This document shows positions 11,935 through 23,057 of a stretch of DNA of 64,000 nt, one piece after another. The notes under the pieces are model-generated. The model saw only the letters and a program-made list of their open reading frames with translations. It was not told where the DNA came from and did no database searches. The stretch lies in contig JAUTXW010000356.1 in assembly GCA_030620095.1 (NCBI GenBank), positions 620,001-684,000 of the forward strand. Reading direction: 5' to 3'. This DNA is from Kuschelorhynchus macadamiae (lineage: Eukaryota; Arthropoda; Insecta; Coleoptera; Curculionidae). Each line of letters starts with the position of its first letter. Within the stretch, counting starts at the first letter, position 1. The position numbers and the translations under genes are program-made.

Positions 11935-14352
11935 TCGCTAAATCACGTGATTTATTTATAAACAACTGACCAAGGTTGGAAGTAGTATCCATTTCTTAAA
12001 TGGAAAATTGCATGTATTTTTTGACGTCAAGTAGGCCAGTTTGTTGAGCAAAGCACGAAAAGTTTGTTTAGCCTAATTAAGCATACTTTATTATTTTGAA
12101 AATAATTAAAAGGTGATGAAGAATTAAAAATCTGAAGCTTCTAAGGTCTGCCTGGAGATCCTTAATACTTGTGTTTGTTATACTTCTAAAATGGAAGATA
12201 TAGCAGCATTGTTGGCATCAATTGGTGATGGTGAATAATATTGTACCTAATACCTACTAATATTCTAATAAAACAGAAGTTAACAAATAAGTGGTGATTT
12301 CAAGAGACCTAAATTTGTCTTTAATTAATCGCTACATGTGAGTGCAGTGAAAAAAGTGAACATTTTAGTGGATATTATATTGTGCTTTTCCAGAACAGAT
12401 TTTAATGTTATTATACCTTATTATAAAGGCGTAATATAATATTTTTGCACTTGTATTTCCAGATATTTTAGAGACATTAGAGAATATGATATTCTTAAAG
12501 ACACTGTCAGGTATTTCGAGGTAGGAAATAACTATTTTAAGATACATAACACCTTTTTAAATAAATAGGACACTAAGCAAACATTTGTTAAAGAATCAAC
12601 ATTAAACTAAAATCTAATAATTTTAACAGACAATTGTTGAATACTTTAGTAAGCCATATTTTGAGATAGAGCTTAAGTTTTTTTCCTTTATTGTCTACAA
12701 ATTCAATGTACTGTAGTGATAAATGCATACATATCTTTATTAGAGTGGACTAGTTTTAGACGTACTAGTCAAAATGTTATATTTATTCTGAATTAAATAT
12801 TTTTTCAAAATGAAACTTCCAACTTTAATTTCTAATACATTTGTTTTCTATATTTATCTAATGAATTGGTAATAAAAATATGTTTTTTATTTTTCCAAAT
12901 GTATTGTTTATTTTAAGACGATTTTTAATATAATGGTAATATGGTCTTAATAAAATAAGTTACACACTTATTCTGTGTTAAAATTATTAAAATACATAAT
13001 AGGATTTATTAAATCATTTGAAAAATAAACGAATAGAAGTTAATACTTTTACCATTTAATTATAAAGTTTAAAATAAATAAAAGTCCTTATTAAAGAAGG
13101 GTAACCACCAGCATTTAGATCAATTTAAAAGAGTAAAAAATGAAAAATTAAGCCTTTAACATTTTTGCAGAACTTTGCATTTTAGGGTGCTTGGGCCCCA
13201 TGTTTTCCCACTTCTGTCAGTCTGTCTGTACGCAGCATAGCTTAAAAACTACTTATCCAGTTGAATTTAAGTTTTCAACGGAATGGACACATTTTGGAAA
13301 AAATCGAATATGGCGAAACAAAATGGCGGCCTAATGAAATAAAATTGCATAAAACTCAAGTGAGAAACAGAGACAGACTGGTAAAATTTTAGTCCGAATC
13401 TTGTATGACAAAAGTAAATGACGGCCTAATAAATTATTTGAATATGCAGCAAAGTGTAGTGACAATCTGTACGAGGGAAATTGATTGCCATTTAAAGTGG
13501 TCCCTCTCTAATATTTTTATTATTTCTCGAACTAAAAAATATTACACACAGTGTAATTTTTTACATGGAATGCTCTGTATAAAGAAGCCCTTTTAAGAAA
13601 TACTCTATTTGTAACTGTTACGAAATTTATATATTCAAAAATAATATGGCCATTTGCAGGAAGGTATTAATTTTAGTTTTTTGAATATCATAGGTGGGTA
13701 TATCAGAAAATTTGTCATGAAGTTTTTTGGAAAGATATTTTTTAGCTTTTCATAGGTGTAAAAAATAAACAGGGTATTCATTTAATAAAAATAGATATTT
13801 TGTCACTCTCTCTATATTTCAAAGATACTGATAATTACCATATGATTGGGAAGAAGAAAATTTACTTTGCACTTTTTTCATTGCATTAAAAATAATAAAA
13901 TTACTGCACAGTTGATCCTATACCTAATAGAGTAATTTTATCGTCCAGAAACTAAGAATTGACGTTTGGAGAGTTTACATAACTACCAAAAGAAACAGTT
14001 GGAACTGAAAAATAAATATTTCTACGATCATACCTTAACTTTTAGAAATTTGTTAAAGATCCATATATAATACCACTCATAACTAATTTCATTATGGTAT
14101 CAATCTCTAACTTTCTATATCCCTGTAAATCTGTATCTATAAAACGCCTAAATATAATTATTTTTTTAGATTTAAGTATAGTCATAAATCTTTAAGATAT
14201 AAATGAAATAATTTTCCATTTTGATTATTATGAAATTGACTTCTTTATTTTTTTTTTAAAGTGTTGCAATATTTTATAGTGAAAATCAATTCTATATTTG
14301 TCACTAAATAAAAAAATATTACAATTCGACATGTTTTTATTGTTCAAGTTGT
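11935..14352. other. AT-rich region, no certain gene
   Basis: Mostly AT-rich. At 12191 a start codon opens a 13-codon coding-like stretch (MEDIAALLASIGDG) that ends at a possible splice donor (GATG|GTGAAT) close inside the left terminal repeat. It could be the first exon of an element-encoded protein, but no following exon was found. Around 13290-13430 there are AATGGCGGCC-type motifs common in insect repeats. Confidence 0.35.
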
Positions 14353-14458
14353 TCAAGCTGAAATTAGTTTCCATTGCTGCTGATTTCTGGTGATATGTAA
14401 GTACACGCCATTTTCTTTTACAAAGGGTCCAAAGGACTCACATTGTGACTTGAAATAC
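14353..14458 (-). CDS. Putative terminal exon of an unidentified gene
   Basis: On the minus strand a good acceptor (CTTTTTAG) is followed by 34 open codons reading YFKSQCESFGPFVKEN and then GVYLHITRNQQQWKLISA, ending at TGA (14353-14355). An AATAAA signal follows about 15 bases further on (near 14335-14340). The composition is unlike the surrounding AT-rich filler. It is not the FAM91A1 C-terminus as I know that family. It may belong to a gene running through this region from the exon at 27602-27661, or to the element bounded by the 48-bp repeats. I do not recognise the protein. Confidence 0.45.
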
Positions 14459-14894
14459 CTAAAAAGAAGAAAAAACATTGTAAAAAAATTGCTTTTCGCA
14501 AAATCAGCTGTAAATATGCTATTAAAAAAACTTCGTTATTGATAAAATAGGTATATTTCCAATTTTCGTTAAAAATTAAAAGCAATACTTAAGAAGCATA
14601 TTCCCCTTAAGAAAATATGAAGAATATCCATAAAAATATGGCTTTTTAAACTTGTGTTTGTAACCAACAGCATGTATAGTACCTCCACCCAATTTTTTTT
14701 ATTCAATATAACCATAACCCCTACATTAATTAATTAATTTTAGGTACTGATGCCCAAATTTGTAGACAAAATTCAAGTTTACTAATTTTCAACCAGAATT
14801 TATATATTGAGTTGTAGTTTTCGATAATCCCTAGCACTATATGTTGGATTTATCGCTTCGAAAATGCAAAAGACCACAAGAAATCTGTTACACA

Positions 14895-16345
14895 GAGTAT
14901 AATAATAATAATGATAATAATCTCCTTTAATTGCCAACAACATGAAACAAATCACAAAGCAACGTCAAAAATGTCGGTGTCTACGACACCCTTAAGATAT
15001 CTTAAGTATTCGCTCAACATAATTAGCCATACACACTATATAGCGGATAGACAAGTGAGTCAGAAGAATAGTACCTATCAGATTTAAAATATAGGATTTA
15101 AAAATATAGTAAACTAGTTTAAAAATAAATACATATAGTTTAAAAACAAGATAATATGAAACAGAAGACAAAGCTATCACAATTACATTCTAAAAAATAT
15201 TTTATTCACCAAAGGTAAAGGAATAAAAACATCTCGCATGCAGAAATTAAATGGTGTGCTTTCTAAATTTTACTATACATTCAATTTGTTTTATTTGATT
15301 GGGCAGCATGTGAAACGCCTTTATAGCTCGATAAACGGGGCCTTTCTTGAAAAAAGTGGTATTGTGGGAAGGGATGCTAAGTTCAGTTCTATTCCGAGTT
15401 ATCATGGTCATTTGCAGAGAATAATCTATATTTCTTTCAAAAAGGTTGGGCTGTTTTTTAACATACATCACTAATGCCAAAAAGTACAAAGAAAGAGCTG
15501 TTAGAATGGAAAGTTTTGAAAAATAGGGCTTGCAGCTGTCTCTTGGACGAATTCCCCATATAGTGCGGATAATTCGTTTTTGAGTCCTAAAAACATCCAT
15601 GGCCGTAGAAGATGCGCCCCAGAATAGTATGCCATAGCTCAGAATTGACTGTATACAGGACATATAAAAAATCCTAATGGTTTTAACAGTAAGCACACAC
15701 CTCAGTCTCCGCAATAAAGCACAGTTACTATTTAGTCTTGATATAAGCATCTTATTTTGTAGCGCCCAGTTTAAAAGGGGATCCAAATAAACACCCAGGA
15801 ATTTAATATTTTCAGCCATAGGTATAGACCTTCCATCCACTCTGACGTAGAGGGATTCGCACTGTTTGGTTTTACTGAACAAAATTTGCCCAGTTTTATC
15901 GGTATTAAGTTTTAGATAGTTGTCCTGACACCAGGAGCTCATTTCACCCACTGTACCCGAACAAGCCTCAGACAGACCCATTAAGGAGGAGGCCGTAAGT
16001 ATGACTGATGTATCATCAGCATACTGACAAACCAGCCCACCACCAGGAATTCCACCAGAAAGCTCGTTCACATACAGCAAGAACAATAAGGGACCCAGAA
16101 TTGAACCCTGAGGAACCCCCTGCTCCAGATCTTCAAAGGATGAATAATTTGGCCTTCCATCATGCATGATGCAGACAGACTGTACCCTGTCTGTTAAATA
16201 GGATCTGAGAAGAGACAAACATGCACCCCAATACCAAAATGCTCTAACTTTCTGAAGCAGCAAGTGGTGGTCTATAGTATCGAAGGCCTTTGATAAATCG
16301 AAATAAAGGCCTGCGACCCTTTCACTCCTGTCAAGGTTTTCCACT
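14895..16345 (-). mobile_element. 3' half of an older LINE, split by a younger LINE
   Basis: Minus-strand LINE sequence from the reverse transcriptase palm to the 3' end. At the 16345 border it joins, by content, to the 5' half at 21103-23960: YGFTPKKSMEQAIFAAVSFF on that side and NIVENLDRSERVAGLYFDLS on this side are adjacent parts of one reverse transcriptase. A 3' untranslated segment follows the stop at 15247. The copy ends in an ATT-type simple repeat (14900-14923), as many CR1/Jockey-like LINEs do. Confidence 0.85.
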
Positions 16346-16350
16346 ATATT
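15247..16350 (-). pseudogene. Reverse transcriptase C-terminal half of the split LINE
   Basis: Open frame on the minus strand covering the RT palm, thumb and C-terminal region. Visible blocks are GLYFDLSKAFDTIDHHLLL (first catalytic Asp), GVPQGSILGPLLFLLYVNEL, CQYADDTSVIL (YADD) and LGVYLDPLLNW, then ILSYGILFWG and the C-terminal AIKAFHMLPNQI. The first ~16 residues of the longer open frame (from 16398) come from the 3' end of the inserted younger LINE and are not part of this protein. The N-terminal half lies beyond the inserted LINE. The reading frame across the insertion site is off by one base, so the old copy was probably already frameshifted. Confidence 0.85.
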
Positions 16351-16352
16351 TA
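16346..16352. repeat. Target-site duplication copy, ATATTTA (left)
   Basis: ATATTTA here and at 21096-21102 flank the younger LINE. Joining the flanks with one copy restores a continuous older LINE apart from a one-base frame slip in a T run. Because the site is AT-rich, the duplication alone is weak evidence; the continuity of the flanking protein is stronger. Confidence 0.65.
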
Positions 16353-16528
16353 TTTTTTTATTTAAGTTTATTAGTCTGAAGAAAAAATACATTTTCATAG
16401 ATAGGTCAAAAAGGAATTCAATAAAATAAAATACGTTACATAGAAGAAATACTTAACATAATATTACATATTAGACTTAAAACATACAAGTATCAACTAC
16501 AAAACATTGAATTAAAATACCATTAAAT

Positions 16529-19324
16529 CTACACTAATAGTAAGTTGATCTCCTTATTCTCTCTTATGGCACTTTGAAAACCAGTCACTGAATAAGGAGC
16601 AATGGCTGTTAAATATTTTTTTAATTGAGTTCTGAACCGTAATGAATTCAGTTGCCTGAAAGCAAGAGGCAATAGATTGTATAGATCTATGCCAACAGTG
16701 TTATTCCTATGAAGCCTGTTCTGTGGTTTTAAAATATTTCCCTTGTGTCGGGTATCATGGTCATTAATGTTTGAATGAGTGGTGTGTTGATGAATGTACT
16801 TTTTTAGGTAACATATATTCTCAAGAACTATCTGACCAAAGAGAGTCAGTATAGAGTGTCGAAGAAAAAGAGGTTTACAACTCTCTGTGGATTTCATGTT
16901 AAAAATTATTCTGATGGCTTGTTTTTGCTTCATAAATACTCTCAGCAGGTTAGTGTGCGCTGCATCACCCCAAGCCAGTATTCCATAGCTCATTCTTGCG
17001 TGGAATAAGCCATGGTAAGCTATCAAAGCAGCATGTTGACCAGCTGTAAAACGTACCCTACGCAGAGCATATAGGCAAGAAGAGAGTCTATTACAGAGAG
17101 TATTAATATGTTCATTCCAAGATAAAGCAGGATCCAGCTGCAAACCCAAAAACTTCCGAGACACATCAGCTCTACCACCGGTTAATCTGAACTTCATGTC
17201 TAATGTTTTAGACGCATTTAATAGGAGCTTATTTGTAGCAAACCACAATCTAGCCTCATCAAACATCCTCCGAGATACATCAGACAGAATATGATCTCTA
17301 TTACATCTTATAATAAAACTGGAATCATCTGCGTAGAGCAAGGTCAAACACTGACTGTATGTTATTGAACCTGGGAGGTCATTAATGAAGATAAGAAAAA
17401 GTAGGGGTCCTAGTATAGACCCCTGAGGTACACCTCTCTTTATTTGTAAGGATGAGCTCAGCTTACCGTTGATGAAAACTTGCTGGTGTCGATTACTAAG
17501 GTAAGACTTAAATAGGTCCAGAGTTATCCCTCTAACACCATAGTGCTCCATTTTACTGAGCAGAATGCTGTGGTCGACACAGTCGAAGGCAGAGGTGAGG
17601 TCTGTCAACAAGCATTCACTATCAAGACCCGCTTCAAAAGATTCCCACACATACTCCGACAGCCTACACATTGCATCAGATGTAGAGAGGCCCCCACGGA
17701 AACCATATTGACCATCTGAAAAAATGCTATGTTGATCAAAGAAAGAAAATACACTCTCACACATAATGACTTCGAAAATTTTAGAGAAAATGGGTAGAAT
17801 TGATATTTGCCTATAGTTACTCATATCATTGTAATCCCCTTTTTTGTATATAGGGACGACCCTAGCCACCTTCAATGCATCTGGGAAACGCCCTTCAAGC
17901 AAGCAGGCATTTATTGTGTCAGCAAGGGGTTCAGTGATATACCGACTGCATGCCCTAACAACAAAGGAGTTAACTGAACTGATATCCTCGGTTTTTTTGT
18001 TCTTTAATTTTTGTATTATGATCTTAATATCATCTGGGGTTACTGGCCTTATAAAAACAGAGTGTTGTTGCTTATGATTTTTACTGTTCAATACCACAAT
18101 GGGATCAGCAGGAGTCACTGTTAAGGATTGTAGAATGTTTTCAGCATTGTTAACAAAAAAAGAGTTAAACTGATCAGGGCTTACATTGTCAGGTAATATT
18201 TTTGATTTTGTATGACCAGTCTCATAGTTAATTATACCCCAGATGCACTTACTTTTATTTTCAGATTGATGTATTTTACTACTGTAAAATGTTTCTTTAG
18301 CTTTCAGAAGTTGCTTACGATATATTTTACTATATTCTGTATATACATTTTTATTAATTTCGGTAGGATATTGTTTATAATATTCATAGAAAAATAACTT
18401 TAAGTCTTTGGATCTTTTAATTTCCGGAGTGACCCAGGCAGACGCATCAGGGTTTTGATTTTTAACCTGCTTGGGGAAGAAGTGTAAATTATAATAATAG
18501 GTGAAGGTAGTCAAGAAACAATCTAGTTTTTTTACAGCAGAGTCAGCAGTATAAACATCCCTCCACTGTTCACTACTAAGTGAAGTATTGAAGGCAACTA
18601 CACTGCTTGCACTGTAAACCCTTCTATAAACAATATCACTGCATGCAGAGTCATCCGGATGATCAAAGTTAAGCTGCACAAGTTGAGCCAGATGGTCTGA
18701 CATACCTAAGTCCAGGGTGAGTCCTGGACCTGAAATGACAAAGCTAACAAATATATTATCCAAACCACTGAACAGTTCACCCTGATGCCTAGTGTGGGAA
18801 TATATGGTTTGGGTAAGACCAAAGGAGTTAAAAAGTTCAAGAAGCGTATTCTTTTCCCTGTTATCCCCAAGAAGGTCCACATTAAAGTCACCCCCCACCA
18901 ATATGTTATGTCTGTGCTTCAATCTACTGCCATGTTCGAGCACTGTTTGCAGAGTGGAGGAAAATATATCTAAATTTGAGTTTGGCGGTCTGTAAATTGC
19001 CACAGACAGAAGATTGATACTTTTTGAATAACAAGCAGCCACCTCACAAGTTCTTTCTACCGAGAAAGCTACCAGTTCACCCACCTCGACATTATTTAGC
19101 ATCCCTCTAGCATAGATGCAAGCACCACCATTTTTGGCATTCTCACGGCAAAAGCAGCTGACAAGTTCAAATCCCAGAATAGGGAAGCATGATTTTTCTC
19201 GAGTGTTAAGCCAGTGTTCAGTGATAAGTATTATATTAATGTGTGGATTATCAATAAGAAATATTTCCAGTTCATGTATTTTGTTACGAATACATTGGAT
19301 ATTAATGTGTAAAACTGATTTCAA
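16529..19324 (-). CDS. LINE ORF2: endonuclease-reverse transcriptase, 931 codons
   Basis: Encodes the enzyme that nicks target DNA and reverse transcribes the LINE RNA. An AP-like endonuclease spans residues ~1-225, with TEHW (E36), GGDFNVD (D146) and SDH (S209-H211). A linker follows to ~440. The reverse transcriptase spans ~460-740, with TDLTSAFDCVDH (D575), GVPQGSILGPLLF and LLYADDSS (D666, D667). The C-terminal region contains RMSYGILAWGDA. In the finger block, YRQISIL replaces the usual YRPISIL. The frame opens immediately after the ORF1 stop and the first codon available there is TTG; no ATG lies near the start, so translation may depend on ORF1 termination or frameshifting. No stop or frameshift interrupts it. 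Confidence 0.92.
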   Translation of the reverse strand: MKSVLHINIQCIRNKIHELEIFLIDNPHINIILITEHWLNTREKSCFPILGFELVSCFCRENAKNGGACIYARGMLNNVEVGELVAFSVERTCEVAACYSKSINLLSVAIYRPPNSNLDIFSSTLQTVLEHGSRLKHRHNILVGGDFNVDLLGDNREKNTLLELFNSFGLTQTIYSHTRHQGELFSGLDNIFVSFVISGPGLTLDLGMSDHLAQLVQLNFDHPDDSACSDIVYRRVYSASSVVAFNTSLSSEQWRDVYTADSAVKKLDCFLTTFTYYYNLHFFPKQVKNQNPDASAWVTPEIKRSKDLKLFFYEYYKQYPTEINKNVYTEYSKIYRKQLLKAKETFYSSKIHQSENKSKCIWGIINYETGHTKSKILPDNVSPDQFNSFFVNNAENILQSLTVTPADPIVVLNSKNHKQQHSVFIRPVTPDDIKIIIQKLKNKKTEDISSVNSFVVRACSRYITEPLADTINACLLEGRFPDALKVARVVPIYKKGDYNDMSNYRQISILPIFSKIFEVIMCESVFSFFDQHSIFSDGQYGFRGGLSTSDAMCRLSEYVWESFEAGLDSECLLTDLTSAFDCVDHSILLSKMEHYGVRGITLDLFKSYLSNRHQQVFINGKLSSSLQIKRGVPQGSILGPLLFLIFINDLPGSITYSQCLTLLYADDSSFIIRCNRDHILSDVSRRMFDEARLWFATNKLLLNASKTLDMKFRLTGGRADVSRKFLGLQLDPALSWNEHINTLCNRLSSCLYALRRVRFTAGQHAALIAYHGLFHARMSYGILAWGDAAHTNLLRVFMKQKQAIRIIFNMKSTESCKPLFLRHSILTLFGQIVLENICYLKKYIHQHTTHSNINDHDTRHKGNILKPQNRLHRNNTVGIDLYNLLPLAFRQLNSLRFRTQLKKYLTAIAPYSVTGFQSAIRENKEINLLLV

Positions 19325-19325
19325 T

Positions 19326-20549
19326 CTAATGTCTATTTCTGGAATAACGAAAAAAATTGTAAGGTCTGATTACTATATCTTTTGGCCATGTATCTGAGTT
19401 GAAAAGTTCATTTTTTAGTTCAAAATTGGCTGTTACTTTAAAAGACTTATAGGTTTTGTTTGAATTACCTTTGTTTATTTCCTCACATTTTATGTTCTCA
19501 CTGTTCAGTTTGTTAATAAGATAACTTTCTAATTTATTTTCGGTAGTATTGAGAGAGAATAAGGATGCGAATACAGTACATTGTTTGGTTTTCACAACAG
19601 CCCTTATATCATCATCGCCTAGGACTTTGGATGTCCCATGTTCAGTCCTTGGACCACCAGAGTATTCTTGAGGGTCCTTATTTCCATTTTTTTGTTGTTT
19701 ACAGTTGGAATTTAAAATGTTAATTTGATGAACCTCATTATTTACAGTAGAGGGTTTGATCAGGGAGTCAGCAGGAAGGGGTTTGCTATAAACTTGCTTC
19801 AATTTTTTTGTTGCTGAAGTTGATTTAGGGTGCTGCAAGTCTTGATGGCCAGAGGACTCAGTATCCTTTTCTTGAATTTTAGCTTTAAGAAGGCTAATAT
19901 CACTTTTTATAGATGCAAATTCATGACTAAATTGATTTGATATTTTATGCAGGATGCTATTAAAAAGACCACTAGAGCTCTCATCCTCATTAGACCTAAC
20001 AATAGTCTTATTACTCGAGGTTCCATTATTAGTCAAGTTAATGTCCTTTGTGGGGAAGGAAACGAGTTCAGTATTAGCTGATTTAATGCTGGCCAAATTG
20101 CTGTCCAGTTTAACGGCAATTTGTTCTTGCAATTCTCTTAGAAGTTCCTCCTTGATGTTGGAAACGATGTCTGATGAGTTCCTAATGTTTGAAACTGCTA
20201 AATTAATCTTCTCACATACCAGAGCAGAGTCTTGATTGAGTATGTTTCTAATATCATCGAGTGGTTTGATATTGCTGTTAATAGATTTGATTTCCTCAAT
20301 ACCCTTCAGTAGCAACGCCACCGCCTCGCCTAGATTCGAAGCCGAAACGTGGTCACCAGTACACTGTCTGCAGCAATCAACACAGATGTACTTAATGCAG
20401 AGTGATCTCTTTTTTAGGGCTACTGCCTTATGTTCAGAACCAGTCAGTGACGAACATTTATAGCACAAAACATAGCTACATTTATCACATTTAGCATGAC
20501 CATAGCTCTCTGTTTCCCCTGCAGAGCATTTATTGCAAATAGCTGCCAT
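19326..20549 (-). CDS. LINE ORF1: PHD-like zinc-finger nucleic acid binding protein, 407 codons
   Basis: Starts at ATG (20549) with a cysteine-rich head: CNKC near residue 5, then GHAKCDKC, CYKC and CVDCC by residue ~62, a PHD/RING-like arrangement of metal ligands. The middle (about residues 85-250) is rich in charged and hydrophobic heptads and could form a coiled coil for trimer assembly. A Ser/Lys-rich stretch follows, then a C-terminal segment (TVFASLFSLNTTENKLESYL) of the kind seen in LINE ORF1 RNA-binding regions. It ends at TAG (19326-19328), one base from the ORF2 frame start. ORF1 proteins of this type bind LINE RNA and chaperone integration. Function is inferred from position and cysteine pattern. 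Confidence 0.85.
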   Translation of the reverse strand: MAAICNKCSAGETESYGHAKCDKCSYVLCYKCSSLTGSEHKAVALKKRSLCIKYICVDCCRQCTGDHVSASNLGEAVALLLKGIEEIKSINSNIKPLDDIRNILNQDSALVCEKINLAVSNIRNSSDIVSNIKEELLRELQEQIAVKLDSNLASIKSANTELVSFPTKDINLTNNGTSSNKTIVRSNEDESSSGLFNSILHKISNQFSHEFASIKSDISLLKAKIQEKDTESSGHQDLQHPKSTSATKKLKQVYSKPLPADSLIKPSTVNNEVHQINILNSNCKQQKNGNKDPQEYSGGPRTEHGTSKVLGDDDIRAVVKTKQCTVFASLFSLNTTENKLESYLINKLNSENIKCEEINKGNSNKTYKSFKVTANFELKNELFNSDTWPKDIVIRPYNFFRYSRNRH

Positions 20550-21095
20550 TGTCCTGATATATATTCACTGACTAAACTTATATTAAAACCAGTACAAGAG
20601 CACCGAAATTACCAATATTTATGTTTATGTTTATATTATTGACAGATGTTTATTTTGGTGGTTGTTTATATTTATATTTACGACCAGAGTACACTTGCAC
20701 CTAAATTACCGATGTTTATATTTCTATTAACGGGTACACTTGCACCGATTTTACTGAGGAATTTGGTCTTGTTTACACTAAGATTTTTTACAGAAACTGT
20801 TTTTATTGAGATTTCGGATTTCGTTAGTACTTGATTAGGCAGCCTGAATGTTGATGCAAATAAGAATTTGCCATTCACATTAAAAAAAAAGAAAAACCAT
20901 TTCAAGTAATAATGCACTAGAAACTGGAATTTCGGGGCTGCAATCACGCACAGTAAGACGACTCAGACTAAATATTATTATTGGCGGGAATTTAGATTTT
21001 TAAACTATAACAGAACTCGAAAAAAAAGAAAAAAAAACGAATAAAATCGAGAGAACGACAACACGACTACACGCTTCGGCGACGTCCCAATAATC
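20550..21095 (-). promoter_or_regulatory. 5' untranslated region and internal promoter region of the young LINE
   Basis: Lies between the LINE 5' end (21095) and the ORF1 start codon. It contains three variants of a ~45-95 bp unit, at about 20593, 20689 and 20731, each with GTACA(C/A)..GCACC followed by AATTACC or TTTTACT and a TTTAT-rich tail. Tandem 5' units of this kind often carry the internal promoter of LINEs. The promoter role is inferred from position only. Confidence 0.55.
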
Positions 21096-21102
21096 ATATT
21101 TA

Positions 21103-21764
21103 AAAAAGAAACTCACAGCAGCAAATATAGCCTGTTCCATAGATTTTTTAGGTGTAAATCCATACTGGTGTGTAGCCAATATGTGCTGTGAGTTCACAAA
21201 ATTGAAGATTCTGTTAAATAAGGCCTTTTCGAATATTTTTGATATAGATGATAATAGTGATACTGGTCGATAGCTGCTAATTGATTGAGGGTTTCCCCTT
21301 TTAAATACAGGAACGATTTTGGCTTTTTTGAGAGCGGTAGGAAATGACCCAGTTGTAAATGATTCATTTATAATATGTGTGAGAGGTTCGGAGATAAATT
21401 CCGCAACATATTTTAATACTATTGTAGGAATTTCATCCAGACCAGCTGAGAATTTATTTGGTAAACTCATTATCAACCTAAAAACCTCAAACTTATCTAC
21501 AGGATAGAGGAATATAGTTGGATATTCAAAATTATCATTGAGAGTATTGTCATTATGATGTTGCAATGAAAGTTTAAAATATTTGCTGAAAAGTTCTGAA
21601 ATTTCTGCAGGCTCTTTTATAATATTGTTGTTTTCTTCAATTACGAGATTATTATTTGTTTTTAATTTGTTGGACGCTTTGTTAAATATGTTCCAAGCCG
21701 ATTTTGATTTATTTTTAGAATTTATGATGTTATTTTCATGAACTGATTTCTTAAAATCTGACAA
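21103..21764 (-). pseudogene. EN-RT linker and reverse transcriptase N-terminal part
   Basis: Open minus-strand frame with the linker NKSKSAWNIFNKASNK, then RT finger blocks SAGLDEIPTIVLKYV, KIVPVFKRGNPQSISSYRPV and SLLSSISKIFEK, ending in THQYGFTPKKSMEQAIFAAV. The last ~35 residues of the longer open frame (to 21000) are translated from the younger LINE's 5' end and are not homologous. The protein resumes at 16345. Confidence 0.85.
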
Positions 21765-21952
21765 ATATTTTTTGTATATTTTTTTTCAGCTTTATAATGC
21801 AAGTAAACTTGTTCACTTTTTGTTTTTTGATACCAGACAAATAAATCTTTTATATATGCAGAATAATTTTTTATATCTTTATTTACCCAATTCTCAGACT
21901 TTACTCTAGAATTACTAACTGGAAATGAATTATCAAACAGGTAGAAGAATAT

Positions 21953-22738
21953 TCAAAAAAAAGTGTTGTATTTTTCTTCAACACCTACTGCGTCCCATAC
22001 TTCTAGCCAAGATTCGGCACTAAGAAGGGTTACAAAATCTAAAATGTGGCTATCAGTAAAGAACCTTTTTTTAACATAAGTTGGTTTATGTAACTTTTGA
22101 GAATTAATTCTTAAAATTTGAGAGTGATGATCAGAAACATGGCATGGATATATTTCACAATCCACCTGCGAAGGATCGATATTAGTAAATATGTTATCAA
22201 TTTGAGTTTCGGAATTTAAACTGACTCTTGTCATTCCCTCCACCTGTGAGGCAAGGCCAAATGAATTTAGCAGCTGCACCAAAGAAAATGCACTATCATT
22301 ATTAACCATAGGAAAATATATAATAATACATAATATTATGTACTTATTTGGTGAATAAATGTTGACAAGCAATTCATTTAATTTATACAGGAAAACATCA
22401 AAGTCTTCATTAGGAGATCTATATATAGTAAGTAACAAACACTTTTTATTCTTTAAGACAAATTTTGACATACAAAATTCAAAAACCTTTTCAATGGCAT
22501 CCATCTCGGTCTCGACATGCATGGCGTTTAAACCCCTTGAAAAAATGGCAGTGCCTCCTCCTCGATATAATTCTCTAGAGGAATATGAGTGAAGATTGTA
22601 TCCCATTAAATTAAGTTGTTCAATATCCTGGCCCTGTAACCAGTGTTCGGTGACACAAAATAGGACTGGCTGTATTTCGGACAACATTACTTCCAGCTGG
22701 ACTATCTTGTTGTTGATGCTTTGCACATTAAGGTGCAT
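21953..22738 (-). pseudogene. LINE endonuclease domain with a lost catalytic block
   Basis: AP-like endonuclease of the older LINE. It starts MHLNVQSINNKIVQLEVML and keeps TEHW (Glu) and HVSDHHSQIL (His). The expected GGDFN block is replaced by CIIIYFPMVNN at about 22290-22330, so a metal-binding/catalytic Asp is missing. DNIFTNIDPSQVDCEI is the usual region before the SDH motif. The frame ends at 21953 and a frameshift separates it from the linker. Confidence 0.82.
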
Positions 22739-23057
22739 AACAGCAAAATCAGTGTTTATTTTTTTTGAAGAAGCTCCCGGCCTAAAAAATTACGCCCCAA
22801 CGAAAAATCAAAACGCTAAAAGGCAACTCCTGACGGCCAGAAATCTTCGCTATAAACGATCTCCTTCAGTTCCAGACCAACTCCAACCATGAAACATCAT
22901 TGTTGTGACTCTGGATTTTTCACCTGGCAAAGTTTTACCTCGATTTCTTCAGCCTTTGTACGTGCATTTTTGATAATATAGTTTTTAATAATTTCACTGT
23001 CTACAGTAGTTTTAATTTTAGATAAATACAACCAAATTTTCTTCTGAATCACCGGCT

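Larger units (their letters stand above)
16353..21095 (-). mobile_element. Full-length young LINE, 4.74 kb, both ORFs open
   Basis: A complete non-LTR retrotransposon in minus orientation. It has a ~550-bp 5' untranslated region with repeated motifs, ORF1 (407 codons), ORF2 (931 codons, EN plus RT), a short 3' untranslated region and an A-rich tail next to 16353. It is inserted in the reverse transcriptase of an older LINE of a related type. Both ORFs are uninterrupted, so the copy is young and may be capable of movement. Motif order and the PHD-like ORF1 point to the CR1/Jockey group; I do not assign a clade. Confidence 0.9.

Noticed and set aside
14353..14458. Idea that this is the last exon of the FAM91A1-like gene
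   Set aside because: The sequence does not resemble the FAM91A1 C-terminus as I know it, and none of the middle exons lie between.
16352..16398. Start of the RT frame at 16398 (MKMYFFFRLINL...)
   Set aside because: These codons come from the 3' end of the inserted LINE; homology to RT starts only after the junction.
21000..21102. C-terminal residues of the frame ending at 21000
   Set aside because: Translated from the 5' end of the inserted LINE; not part of the older RT.
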